From positions 6,510,001-6,574,000 of the forward strand of contig NZ_CP028369.1 of NCBI RefSeq assembly GCF_003032475.1: a stretch of 64,000 nt of DNA. Reading direction: 5' to 3'. The notes beneath the pieces were generated by a model, which saw only the letters and a list, made by a program, of their open reading frames with translations, did not search any database and was not told where the DNA came from. Made by a program: the position numbers and the translations under genes. Shown in pieces: positions 44,981 to 53,897 of this stretch. This stretch comes from Streptomyces sp. P3 (GTDB lineage: Bacteria; Actinomycetota; Actinomycetes; Streptomycetales; Streptomycetaceae). Each line of letters starts with the position of its first letter. The first letter of the stretch is position 1.

Positions 44981-46228
44981 TCAGGTCACCTCCGAAGTAC
45001 GGGCCCAGCGCGGGACGGGACGTCGGGGCGCGTCGGGCCCCGACGGGGGAGCGGGTTCGGCGGGCGCCGCCAGCAGCGAGGCGGCCACGGCCAGGTGCAG
45101 GAGATACGGCGAGGCGTCGCCGAGACCGGCCTCGGTGTAGGAGGCGATCGCGCAGTAGCTGATCAGGAAGATCGCGCAGGCCCTCGACAGCGACGGCGGC
45201 CGCAGCAGCGCGACGCCGCCCAGCACGATGATGATCGCCGCCACCAGCGCGATGCCGGTCACGCCCTGCTCGTTGTAGACGGCCAGCCAGCTGTTGTCGA
45301 TCGGCAGCCCGCCGAACGACTTGTCGCCGAGACCCGTGCCGAACAGGTGCTCCGAGGTCGTCCGGGGCGCCGCCAGCAGGGCGTTCCAGACCTTGGCCCG
45401 GCCGGTGAGGCTGGCGAAGTTCTCCTGGCTCTGCCCGCGCAGGAACCACGCCTGGAGGGCGGAGCTGAACCCCACGGCGGCCACCGCGCCGCACAGCACC
45501 GCCCAGGAGAAGACCCGACGGGCGGCGGCGCTGGTCAGCACGAGCGAGGTGATCGCCAGCGTCAGCGCGATGATCAGGCCGAGCGTGGCGGTGCGGGTGT
45601 GGGTCAGCGCGAGCAGGGCGAGGGAGGGCACGACGACCACCGCCGCGCTGGTCCGGTCGGCCCGGCGGCCCAGGAGAAGCAGCACGGTGAGCCCGGTGAT
45701 CACCGCGGCGTACTGGCCGATCTGCGGCGGGGTGAGCGGCCACAACGCGCCCACCAGCCGCCCGCCGTAGAGGTCGGGCATGGCGGCGCCCGGTGAGACG
45801 ACCAGGCCGGCGGCCACCGAGGCAAGCACCGCGAAGTACATCCGGATGTGGTGCCGGACGAACGTGGGGCCGCCGTCCCACCAGCGGCTGAGCAGCCACA
45901 GCGTGCCGACGAAGAGAGCCAGCCGGAAGCAGCGGAACAGCGCGCCGAGCCCGGCCCCCTGGTCCACGCTGGAGATCAGACTCGGCACCAGCAGCAGGGT
46001 GAGCAGGAACACGTAGGCGCTGGCCCGGATACGCACCCGGGGGTTGGCCACGAGCGCCAGCGCGAACGCGGCGACCAGCGAACCCATGGTGACCATCTGG
46101 ATGAGGGACCGGGGCAGCGGGACGATGGTCACCGCCCCGGCGGAGCCGAGGGTGTTGAGGACGAGCAGCCCCCAGACCGTCCCGACGATCTTCGACGTGC
46201 GAGCGGTGCCGGTGTCCGTGGATCTCAT
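44981..46228 (-). CDS. Wzy/O-antigen-ligase-like polymerase
   Basis: The 415-residue polytopic membrane protein has about 10 to 12 helices. The Wzy_C/O-antigen ligase region is visible in LALTHTRTATLGLIIALTLA, and a large loop with SLTGRAKVWNALLAAPRTTS and NSWLAVYNEQGVTGIALVA follows. It should join repeat units on the outer membrane face. ATG 46228 behind GGAAGGGTGG was chosen over an upstream in-frame start (46303) because that would overlap the beta-helix gene by 70 bases. The C-terminal tail is Pro/Arg-rich. Confidence 0.85.
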   Translation of the reverse strand: MRSTDTGTARTSKIVGTVWGLLVLNTLGSAGAVTIVPLPRSLIQMVTMGSLVAAFALALVANPRVRIRASAYVFLLTLLLVPSLISSVDQGAGLGALFRCFRLALFVGTLWLLSRWWDGGPTFVRHHIRMYFAVLASVAAGLVVSPGAAMPDLYGGRLVGALWPLTPPQIGQYAAVITGLTVLLLLGRRADRTSAAVVVVPSLALLALTHTRTATLGLIIALTLAITSLVLTSAAARRVFSWAVLCGAVAAVGFSSALQAWFLRGQSQENFASLTGRAKVWNALLAAPRTTSEHLFGTGLGDKSFGGLPIDNSWLAVYNEQGVTGIALVAAIIIVLGGVALLRPPSLSRACAIFLISYCAIASYTEAGLGDASPYLLHLAVAASLLAAPAEPAPPSGPDAPRRPVPRWARTSEVT

Positions 46229-46229
46229 C

Positions 46230-47756
46230 TCAACCACCCTTCCCGGCGCGGAAGCTGCTGCCCGCGTCCTGCCGGTACGGCGCGGCCCGCCACTGCTCGA
46301 CACCGACCGTCCGGCTCGCGTCGTGGACGACGAAGGTCCACGGTCCGACGTAGACGTTGTCGTGCCAGCGGTTGTGCTGCCCCGCGGTGATCGCCTCGGC
46401 CACCCGCTCGCCCTGGTAGGGCGACCAGTCCGGATAGGTGCCGTAGTTGGAGAGCACCGCCATCAGGTCGCACTTCGCCGTGCAGCCGACGACGGACTTG
46501 TCCAGCACGAAGCGGTTGTGGTGGATGTCCACCCGCTGGGTCTTCCACCGGCAGTCGGAGTACAGCGGCGCTTCGGCGATCGCGGGCTGCACGCAGCGGC
46601 CGGTGTCCTTCACCAGCAACGTGCAGTCACCGGAGGAGGTGTTGGCCGGGCTGTTGCAGAACCGGTCGGCGTTCTCCCACAGGGTGATCCCGGACCAGTT
46701 GTTCTCCAGCACGTTCCGGTAGATCTCGATCCTGTCCGTGCGGGCCCGGACCCGCGGTTCGCCCCCCGACTCGGAGATGTAGACGGTCGCGAACGGGAAC
46801 GTGTCGCCGGCGGCCGCGTAGGCGCGGCCCTCGACCCAGTTGTTCCGCCGGATCGTGTTGTTCCGGATGATCGCGTTGTAGCTGATCTCGTAGATCAGCG
46901 CGGCACCGTCGTTGTCCTCGATCAGGTTGCCCTCGATGAGGAAGTCGTTGTTGTTGGTGTCCGCCCACAGTCCGGTTCCCCGGTTGCCGTGCACCCAGTT
47001 GCCGCGTACGACCGCGCCGTTCACGGCCCAGAACTTGACGCCCCCGCTGCAGCCGCAGTCCGGCCGCTGCCGCTCCCAGTCGTCCGTGTTGTTGCCCACG
47101 ATCTCGTTGCCCTCGACCACCAGCCCGCCGACATCACCGGCCTTGTACGCGTTCATCCCGTACTGGCCGTTGTCGCGCAGACAGCTGGCGCGGACCTGCT
47201 GGCGGGCCCCGGCCATCAGCCCGGCCCCGGAGTTGTCCCGGATCGTCGCGTGGTCGATCACCCACCCGTCGGCCGAGTCGTGGTTGACCACGCCCTCGTC
47301 ACGGGGCGCGGCGAAGCCCTGCACGGTCAGATAGCGGACGGTGACGTCCGAGGCCGCGCCGCCGAACGCGTAGTGGTTGCTCCCCCGGCCGTCGAGCACC
47401 GCGCCCGGCGCCCCGACGTAGACGTCCCCTTCCTTCGGGATCACCTGGTCGTAGCGGTTCGACAGCAGCGTGTGCCTGCCGGGCCGAAGCCAGAAGGTGG
47501 TGTGCGGGGGACTGCTCTCGGTCTTCGCGGCCAGGTCGCCGGGCACCGCGGGGTCGACGCTCACCGCGCCCGCCGGCGCCTTCGCCGGCCCGGCGGCGGG
47601 CTTGGCGCACACCCGGGCCACGGACGTCGGGGGAGTGGAGGGCGCGGCGGTCGGTCTCGGCGTCGCGTCCGTCGTGCCACCGTCACAGCCGGCCGCCGCC
47701 AACACCAGCGCCAGCGCTGCCGCCGGCAGCGCCCGGCGCCGCCACTCGATCCGCAC
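46230..47756 (-). CDS. Secreted lipoprotein with right-handed parallel beta-helix
   Basis: The 508-residue product has a lipoprotein signal peptide (LPAAALALVLAAAGC; lipobox Cys near residue 24) followed by a Thr/Pro linker. A right-handed beta-helix spans ~70-480, with repeated turns such as GWVIDHATIRDNSGAGLMAG, LVVEGNEIVGNN, FLIEGNLIEDNDGAALIYEI and AIIRNNTIRRNNW. Several cysteine pairs could stabilise it. Such proteins are often polysaccharide lyases, epimerases or binding proteins. Within this operon it may modify or anchor the polymer outside the cell. GTG 47756 follows GGAGGG; catalytic residues cannot be assigned. Confidence 0.85.
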   Translation of the reverse strand: MRIEWRRRALPAAALALVLAAAGCDGGTTDATPRPTAAPSTPPTSVARVCAKPAAGPAKAPAGAVSVDPAVPGDLAAKTESSPPHTTFWLRPGRHTLLSNRYDQVIPKEGDVYVGAPGAVLDGRGSNHYAFGGAASDVTVRYLTVQGFAAPRDEGVVNHDSADGWVIDHATIRDNSGAGLMAGARQQVRASCLRDNGQYGMNAYKAGDVGGLVVEGNEIVGNNTDDWERQRPDCGCSGGVKFWAVNGAVVRGNWVHGNRGTGLWADTNNNDFLIEGNLIEDNDGAALIYEISYNAIIRNNTIRRNNWVEGRAYAAAGDTFPFATVYISESGGEPRVRARTDRIEIYRNVLENNWSGITLWENADRFCNSPANTSSGDCTLLVKDTGRCVQPAIAEAPLYSDCRWKTQRVDIHHNRFVLDKSVVGCTAKCDLMAVLSNYGTYPDWSPYQGERVAEAITAGQHNRWHDNVYVGPWTFVVHDASRTVGVEQWRAAPYRQDAGSSFRAGKGG

Positions 47757-47768
47757 GCGCCCTCCCCC

Positions 47769-49745
47769 CTAACCCTCGAACCTGAGCACGGTGGTGAAGC
47801 CCTCCGCGCCGTCGGTGAAGCCGGCGCCGACCAGGGTGGTGGCGGGCTCCTTGCGCCCGAAGCCGGCGGAGTACCAGCCGAGCGGCGGGTCGCTCTCCCC
47901 CCGGTGCGCCGTCCAGGACAGCCGCCCGGGCAGGTCGAGCACCGCGGAGCGGTCCTCGCCGTCCCGCGTCCAGGTGAGCTTCGCCCGGTTCCCCGCCAGC
48001 TCGGCGCCGACCGCCGGGCCGAGGTGGAACGCCAGGCGCACGGCCCGCCGCGCACCGCGCACCTCGTCGACCACCCGCAGCTCCCCGCTCGCGGGCGTCA
48101 GCTCCACCCGGCGGCGGTGCACGGAGGGCCGGTAACCGTCGTGCTCGGCGCACCAGCGGACCGTCCCCCCGTCACCGGCGCCGGACGTGTCCGCGACCAG
48201 GACCCGGCTGCGCGCGTGCCGGGTCCACAGGAACGGGCCGCCGGAGACCGACTGGTCGGCGCCGTCCAGCTCCAGGGTGTTGTGGCCGAGGGTCGAGCGG
48301 AAGTACCGCCGCCACTCGGGCTGCCCGTGGTAGCAGAACGTCCCCGGGTCGGCGAGCACGTCTACCCCGTCGTGCCGCACCTCCAGGGACAGCGCGTCCG
48401 CGTGGGCGTGCGCGGCGATGGACAGGAATCCGTGCGGGCCGCCGTCGCAACGGCACCAGATCTTCTCCGGCCCCCGCAGGACGGTCATCCCGGCGTCGGA
48501 GAAATGGGCCGGCCGGCTCACCGGGCGGGACACGGCCGGCGTGGTCCCCGCCTTCGCGTCCGGCCGGACGAGCGCGGCCAGCAACCCGGTGCGCACATCG
48601 GTGCCGGTCACCTCCGGCCACCAGGCGAGCCGGCCGAACACGGCCTCCCCGGTGGCCAGCAGCGAGCCCCAGCGATCGGTGCCCGCGCCGTCGACGACCA
48701 GACCGTGCCCGTCGTCCGCGTCCCCCTGGCGCGGCGGCCGCAGCCGGTCGTCCACGACGGCCGCGAGCGCGTCGGTCATCCGCAGCAGCACCAGCCGCAC
48801 CGTCGCGGGGACCGGCACGTTCGCGGCGTCCGCCTCGGCCACCGCGGCCAGACCGAGCTCCAGCACCAGCCCGTGGTACTCGCTCGCCAGCTCCCGGTTG
48901 AGACCGGACGGGAACGTGTTGGCGCGCAACTGCCGCTCCAGCGACCGCAGCGCGTCGGCCCGCCAGCGCGCCGAGGCGGGGAACCAGCCGAACGCGCAGG
49001 CCGCGGCGAACTGCCCGGCCGTCTCGGCGATGACGTGGTTGTTCGCCGACGATCCCCGGCTCGGGAAGGCCGCCAGCCAGCGCTGGTGGTGCCAGATCTG
49101 CCGGTGCGCCACCGGGTTGCCCTCGAACAGCTCGGCCGCGCCCGGCCAGCCGTCGAGCAGTCGGCGGACCCACACCCAGGACAGCAGCCGGATCCCCAGC
49201 TCGATGCCGCTGGTCCAGTGCACCCCGCGCAGCGGCGGGTTGGCCGCCCACCACGACCGCAGGTGCCCCGCCACCCGCTCGGCGTACCGCTCGTCCCCGG
49301 TGACCGCGTAGGCGGCGGCGAGCACGGTGAGGTGGTGATGCCGGGACAGCTCCCAGATCTGCTTGATGTCACCGACCGCGTCCTCGTCGCGGTACGGCAC
49401 GTCGAAGGCGTAGCCCTCCGGTGCCCGGCGCCCGGTCTTCGGGTCGAGGAACCAGTCCGGGTCGGCCAGGTCGTCGCGGACCACCCCGAAGTACTCGGCG
49501 TGCCCCGCCATCAGGCGGTCCGCCTCGGCGACGAGCCGTTTCGCGGCGTCCGGCGGCACCGCGTCGAGCGTCCCCGCGGGCAGCGCCGCGGTGAACCGGG
49601 CGCCGGTCACGCCCGGGCCGTCCGGCGGCGCCGACCGCCACCGCCGCCTGCGCACCGTGTCGCCCACCCGGCCGCCGATCTCCCGCGGCCCCATCCGGGA
49701 CAGCCGCCGCAGGTACCAGCCCGGACTCCCCGAACTCACCGTCAT
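47769..49745 (-). CDS. Heparinase II/III-family protein
   Basis: The 658-residue protein has an alpha/alpha toroid N-terminal domain (KQIWELSRHHHLTVLAAAYA, ASEYHGLVLELGLAAVAEAD, SANNHVIAETAGQFAAACAF) and a C-terminal beta-sandwich heparinase_II/III domain (GFLSIAAHAHADALSLEV with paired His, DVLADPGTFCYHG). No signal peptide is visible, so it is likely cytosolic or exported otherwise. The family includes uronate-containing polysaccharide lyases, but homologues inside capsule operons may act in assembly. It is coupled to the two-domain oxidoreductase by an ATGA overlap, a pairing seen in many surface-polymer loci. Confidence 0.87.
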   Translation of the reverse strand: MTVSSGSPGWYLRRLSRMGPREIGGRVGDTVRRRRWRSAPPDGPGVTGARFTAALPAGTLDAVPPDAAKRLVAEADRLMAGHAEYFGVVRDDLADPDWFLDPKTGRRAPEGYAFDVPYRDEDAVGDIKQIWELSRHHHLTVLAAAYAVTGDERYAERVAGHLRSWWAANPPLRGVHWTSGIELGIRLLSWVWVRRLLDGWPGAAELFEGNPVAHRQIWHHQRWLAAFPSRGSSANNHVIAETAGQFAAACAFGWFPASARWRADALRSLERQLRANTFPSGLNRELASEYHGLVLELGLAAVAEADAANVPVPATVRLVLLRMTDALAAVVDDRLRPPRQGDADDGHGLVVDGAGTDRWGSLLATGEAVFGRLAWWPEVTGTDVRTGLLAALVRPDAKAGTTPAVSRPVSRPAHFSDAGMTVLRGPEKIWCRCDGGPHGFLSIAAHAHADALSLEVRHDGVDVLADPGTFCYHGQPEWRRYFRSTLGHNTLELDGADQSVSGGPFLWTRHARSRVLVADTSGAGDGGTVRWCAEHDGYRPSVHRRRVELTPASGELRVVDEVRGARRAVRLAFHLGPAVGAELAGNRAKLTWTRDGEDRSAVLDLPGRLSWTAHRGESDPPLGWYSAGFGRKEPATTLVGAGFTDGAEGFTTVLRFEG

Positions 49746-51940
49746 CGGGCCTCCGCGAGCGCCACCGGCGCGCCGCCGGCGAGGCCGGTCCGCACGGCGA
49801 GGGTGGCCGCCGTGGTGGCGACCAGCGACTCCAGCGGCACCGGCATCGGCCCACCGGTCCGCACGGCCCTGACGAACGCCGCCAGTTCGGCCGACTGGCC
49901 CTTGTCCCGGGCCTTGGGCAGCCGCGAACTGACCCACCGCTTGCGCCCGTACACCGAGGCACGGACGAAGTCGTCGAGCCGCAGGACCTTGCCGTCGGCG
50001 ACCAGGTCCAGCGTCTCCTTGGGGAAGCCGGGCGCCCCGGTGGTGACATAGCTGATGGTGGCGGTGGACCCGTCCGGGTAGCGCAGCACGACCTGAAGGT
50101 CCTCGTTGCCGGGAGCCGCCGTCGCGTACACCGACACCGGGTCGGCGTCGAGCAGCCAGCTCGCCGTGTCGATGAAGTGGCCGCCCTCGCCGGCGAACCG
50201 CGAGCCCTCGGTGCCCTGGCGGAGGTACCAGCTGCCGTGATCGAGGCGCCCCGCGTTGACCAGGTAGCGCAGGCTCGCCGGTCCGGTCCGGGCGCCGAAC
50301 CGCTTCCTGGCCTCGTTGAGCAGCGGCGCGAAGCGGCGGTTGAAGCCCACCTGCAGCCGGTCGTTGCCGGATTCCTCCACCGCGGCGAGCACACCGGCCA
50401 GCTCGTCCTCGGACAGCGCCAGCGGCTTCTCCACGAACACCGTCTTGCCGGCCAGCAGCGCCTTGCGGGTCAGCTCGGCGTGCGAGCTGTGCCGGGTGAC
50501 CACGAACACCGCGTCGACCAACGGATCGCCGAGCACCGCGTCGAGATCGGTGGTCGCCGCGGCGAAGCCGAACTTGCGCTTGGCGTTGGCCGCCGACAGC
50601 GCCGTCGTGGTGACCACCGTGGACAACTCCACACCGTCGCGCTGTGCCAGGTGCGGCAGCAGCATCGAGGTCGCGTAGTTTCCGGCGCCGACGAACGCCA
50701 GCCGCACCGGCTTCCCGGCGGTCCGGGCCGGGGCGGGCGCCGCCGTGCCGCGACGCACCGCCGGCACGGTCACCGCGGGAGCCTCGGCCTCCGGCGCCCG
50801 CGCCGCGTCCTCCTGCTGCTCGGGGTACCGGAACAGCACGGCCACGGCCTTCAACTCGCCGTCCTTCAGCCGCTGATACGTCGGGACGGCCTCGTCGAAG
50901 TCGGCGATGTGGGAGATCAGGGGCTCCACGTCGACCCGGCCGCGGGCGGCGAGGTCGAGGAAGCACGCCAGGTTGCGCCGCTCGGTCCAGCGCACATAAC
51001 CGATCGGGTAGTCCCGCCCCTCCAGCTCGTACGCCGGGTCATAACGACCGGGGCCGTAACTGCGGGAGAACCGGACGTCGAGCTCCTTCTCGTAGTACGC
51101 GTTCCACGGCAGGTCCAGGCGGCACTTGCCGATGTCGACGACCCGGCCGCGGTCCCGGCACAGCCGGGCGGCCAGCTCGACGGGCTGGTTGCTGCCGCCG
51201 CCGGCGGCCAGGTACACCTGGTCCACGCCGTGCCCGTCGGTGAGTTCGGCGACGGCGTTCTCCACCGCCGCGGACCCGGGATCGCCACAGGCCGCCGCGC
51301 CCAGCCGCTCGGCGAGCTCGCAGCGCACCGGATCGGGGTCGGCGCCGACGACGCGGACCCCCGAGGCGGCGAGCAGCTGCACCACCAGCTGCCCGATCAG
51401 CCCGAGGCCGATGACCAGGGCCACCTCACCGAGCCGCGACTCGCCCTGACGGACACCCTGCATCGCGATCGACCCGACGGTGCCGAAGGCCGCGTGCCGC
51501 GGCGCGAGGCCGTCCGGCACCGGGGCGTAGAGGTTCTTCGGCACCCAGTTCAGCTCGGCGTGCAGCGCGTGCTCGTTGCCGGCGCAGGCCACGAGGTCGC
51601 CGACCTTCACGTCGTCGATGCCGGCGCCGACCTGCTCGACCACCCCGCACAGCGAGTAGCCCAGCGGCGTGTACGAGTCCAGCTTGCCCATCACCTTGCG
51701 GTAGGTGGCGGGCACCCCGTTGGCGGCCACGCTCTGCACGACCTTGGCCACCTGGTCCGGCCGCGAACGCGCCTTGCCCAGCATCGACATGCCGGCCTCG
51801 GACACCTTCATCAGCTCGGTCCCGGTGGAGATCAGCGAGTAGGCGCTGCGGACCAGCACACCGTCCGCCTTGCACCCCGGCACCGGCACGTCGAGCAGCG
51901 CCAGCTCACCGCTCTTGTAGTTCTGTACGACCTGTTTCAC
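49742..51940 (-). CDS. Two-domain oxidoreductase: zinc-type alcohol dehydrogenase fused to Gfo/Idh/MocA
   Basis: The 732-residue fusion has two parts. Residues 1-~370 are an MDR/zinc alcohol dehydrogenase-like half (TPLGYSLCGVVEQVGAGIDD, VGSIAMQGVRQGE, nucleotide motif GLGLIG). A linker rich in Ala/Pro follows, then a Gfo/Idh/MocA half from ~415 (RLAFVGAGNYATSMLLPHLA, the EKPLAL motif in KTVFVEKPLALSED, and GGHFIDTASWLLD). Such proteins accompany heparinase-like and AsnB-like genes in surface-polymer clusters and are thought to oxidise or epimerise an NDP-sugar or uronic acid. Start GTG 51940, 28 bases after the asnB stop. Confidence 0.87.
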   Translation of the reverse strand: MKQVVQNYKSGELALLDVPVPGCKADGVLVRSAYSLISTGTELMKVSEAGMSMLGKARSRPDQVAKVVQSVAANGVPATYRKVMGKLDSYTPLGYSLCGVVEQVGAGIDDVKVGDLVACAGNEHALHAELNWVPKNLYAPVPDGLAPRHAAFGTVGSIAMQGVRQGESRLGEVALVIGLGLIGQLVVQLLAASGVRVVGADPDPVRCELAERLGAAACGDPGSAAVENAVAELTDGHGVDQVYLAAGGGSNQPVELAARLCRDRGRVVDIGKCRLDLPWNAYYEKELDVRFSRSYGPGRYDPAYELEGRDYPIGYVRWTERRNLACFLDLAARGRVDVEPLISHIADFDEAVPTYQRLKDGELKAVAVLFRYPEQQEDAARAPEAEAPAVTVPAVRRGTAAPAPARTAGKPVRLAFVGAGNYATSMLLPHLAQRDGVELSTVVTTTALSAANAKRKFGFAAATTDLDAVLGDPLVDAVFVVTRHSSHAELTRKALLAGKTVFVEKPLALSEDELAGVLAAVEESGNDRLQVGFNRRFAPLLNEARKRFGARTGPASLRYLVNAGRLDHGSWYLRQGTEGSRFAGEGGHFIDTASWLLDADPVSVYATAAPGNEDLQVVLRYPDGSTATISYVTTGAPGFPKETLDLVADGKVLRLDDFVRASVYGRKRWVSSRLPKARDKGQSAELAAFVRAVRTGGPMPVPLESLVATTAATLAVRTGLAGGAPVALAEAR

Positions 51941-51968
51941 CCGAAGTCCTCTTGTCTCTACGCCGTCG

Positions 51969-53894
51969 TCAAAGGGAGTTCCGGCCGGACCCGGAGGTCG
52001 CGCCGCGATACCAGTGCTCGAGGGTCAGCACATGCCACAGATGCTTGGAGAAGTCCCGCTGCCCGGCGGCGTCCTCGGCGACCATCCGCGCCAGCGCGTC
52101 ACGGCGCAGGATCCCGGAACGGACGAGCTCGCCGTCGTTCACCACCTCACGCACCAGCGGCGCCAGATCCCGGCTCATCCAGGCCCGCAGCGGGGCGCTG
52201 AACAGGCCCTTGGGCCGGTACACGATCTCCCGGGGCAGGACCGAGACCGCCGCCTCCTTCAGGACGGCCTTGCCCTGCCGTCCGACGATCTTGCGGGCGC
52301 CGGGCACGGCGAACGCCGCCCGGACCACCTCGACGTCCACGTACGGCACGCGCACCTCCATCGACGCGGCCATGCTCGACCGGTCGGTGTAGGCGAGGTT
52401 CAGGCCCGGCAGGAACATGCGGGCGTCGCCCAGGCACATACGGTTGACGAAGTCGTCGAGGTCGTTGTCCCGGTAGACGTCCGCGTGCTCGGTCAGCACG
52501 TCGTCGACCGTCGGGGCCAGGTCCGGATCGATCAGGGCCAGCAACTCCCCCCGGTCGTACATGGTGTAGCTGCGCCGGAACGCGGTCTCCTCCGGCAGAT
52601 CGGCGAAGGACAGGAACCGCTTCGCGAAACGCACCGACCGGTACCCGCGGCGGGCCGAGGCGACCGGCAGCCGGTCCACGGCCGCGGACAGACCGCGCCG
52701 CAGCGGCCGCGGGACGCGCTGGTAACGCAACGCCAGCAGGTTGGCCAGGTGCTTGCGGTACCCGGCGAACAGCTCGTCGGCGCCCATCCCCGACAGCACC
52801 ACCTTGACCCCGGCCTCCCGGGCGGCCGAGCAGATCAGGAACGTGTTGATCGCGGCGGGGTCGCCGATCGGCTCGTCCAGGTGGTACGTCATCCGCGGCA
52901 GCAGGTCCAGCACGTTCGGGGCGATCTCGATCTCGCGCAGGTCGACGCCGAACCGCTCGGCCACCTGCCGGGCGTAGCGCAGGTCGTCCGGCATCGCCTC
53001 GAACCTGGCGTCCTCGGCGCGGAACCCGATCGTGTAGGCGGAGATCCCGGGCCGGTCGCGGGCCGCCAGCGCGGTCAGATAACTGGAGTCCAGCCCCCCG
53101 GAGAGGAAGGTCGCGACGGGCACGTCGGAGATCAGGTGGCGCCGGGTCGACTCCTCGACGACGGCCGCGATGTCCGGCTGCTCGCCGGCCAGGGCCCGCT
53201 CCCTGCCCTCGGCGGCGACGTCCCGCAGGTTCCAGAACCGGCCGCGCTCCACCCGGCCGTCGGGCCGGCACCTGAGCCAGCTCCCCGGCGGCAGCTTCTC
53301 CGCCTCACGGAACGCGCACCGCGAGTCGGGCACCCAGTAGTAGAGCAGCGACGCCACCAACGCCGCGTGGTCCACCTCCAGCGACCCGCCCGTCACGGCG
53401 GCGAGCGCCTTCAGTTCGGAGGCGAACACCAGGCCCTCGCCGCGCCGGAGCAGGAAAAGCGGCTTGATGCCCAGCTGGTCGCGGACGAGCACCAGGTCGC
53501 CCGTCCGCTCGTCGAAGATCCCGAACGCGAACATGCCGCGCAGCCGGGGCAGGCAGTCCGTGCCCCAGCGCCGCCAGGCCTCCAGCAGCACCTCGGTGTC
53601 GGACGTGCCGCGAAAGCGCACCCCGGCGGCCGCCAGCTCGGCGCGCAGCTCGGGCGCGTTGTACAGCTCGCCGTTGTACGTCAGCACGAGGCCGTCCGAG
53701 ACCATCGGCTGGGCGCCCGTCTCGGACAGGTCGATGATGGCCAGTCGGCGGTGCCCGAGGTGCACCTCGCCGTCCCCGACGGCGTGGCCGTAGCGTCCCG
53801 CCCCGTCCGGACCGCGGTGCGCGAGGGTGTCGGTGAGCCGGTCGGTCACGGCCTTTCCGTCCGGCCAGCGGTAGGTACCTGCGATGCCACACAT
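51969..53894 (-). CDS. asnB: AsnB-type glutamine-dependent amidotransferase
   Basis: The 641-residue enzyme has a class II glutamine amidotransferase N-terminus with the essential Cys2 (MCGIAGTYRW), HRGPDGAGRY and YNGELYNAPELR, followed by the ATP-pyrophosphatase synthetase domain with SGGLDSS at residues 265-271 and SGMGADELFAGYRKH. It forms amides from acids using ATP and glutamine ammonia. Within a polysaccharide operon that also has an AlgD-like dehydrogenase, the likely substrate is a uronic acid residue or its NDP-sugar, as for amidated uronates in O-antigens, rather than free aspartate. It is complete, with four bases separating it from the next gene. Confidence 0.9.
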   Translation of the reverse strand: MCGIAGTYRWPDGKAVTDRLTDTLAHRGPDGAGRYGHAVGDGEVHLGHRRLAIIDLSETGAQPMVSDGLVLTYNGELYNAPELRAELAAAGVRFRGTSDTEVLLEAWRRWGTDCLPRLRGMFAFGIFDERTGDLVLVRDQLGIKPLFLLRRGEGLVFASELKALAAVTGGSLEVDHAALVASLLYYWVPDSRCAFREAEKLPPGSWLRCRPDGRVERGRFWNLRDVAAEGRERALAGEQPDIAAVVEESTRRHLISDVPVATFLSGGLDSSYLTALAARDRPGISAYTIGFRAEDARFEAMPDDLRYARQVAERFGVDLREIEIAPNVLDLLPRMTYHLDEPIGDPAAINTFLICSAAREAGVKVVLSGMGADELFAGYRKHLANLLALRYQRVPRPLRRGLSAAVDRLPVASARRGYRSVRFAKRFLSFADLPEETAFRRSYTMYDRGELLALIDPDLAPTVDDVLTEHADVYRDNDLDDFVNRMCLGDARMFLPGLNLAYTDRSSMAASMEVRVPYVDVEVVRAAFAVPGARKIVGRQGKAVLKEAAVSVLPREIVYRPKGLFSAPLRAWMSRDLAPLVREVVNDGELVRSGILRRDALARMVAEDAAGQRDFSKHLWHVLTLEHWYRGATSGSGRNSL

Positions 53895-53897
53895 GTG

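Noticed and set aside
46044..50051. A 1335-codon forward frame across the polysaccharide operon
   Set aside because: It lies opposite the polymerase, beta-helix and heparinase genes, all of which have strong family motifs and coupled starts. The long frame results from GC-biased third positions.
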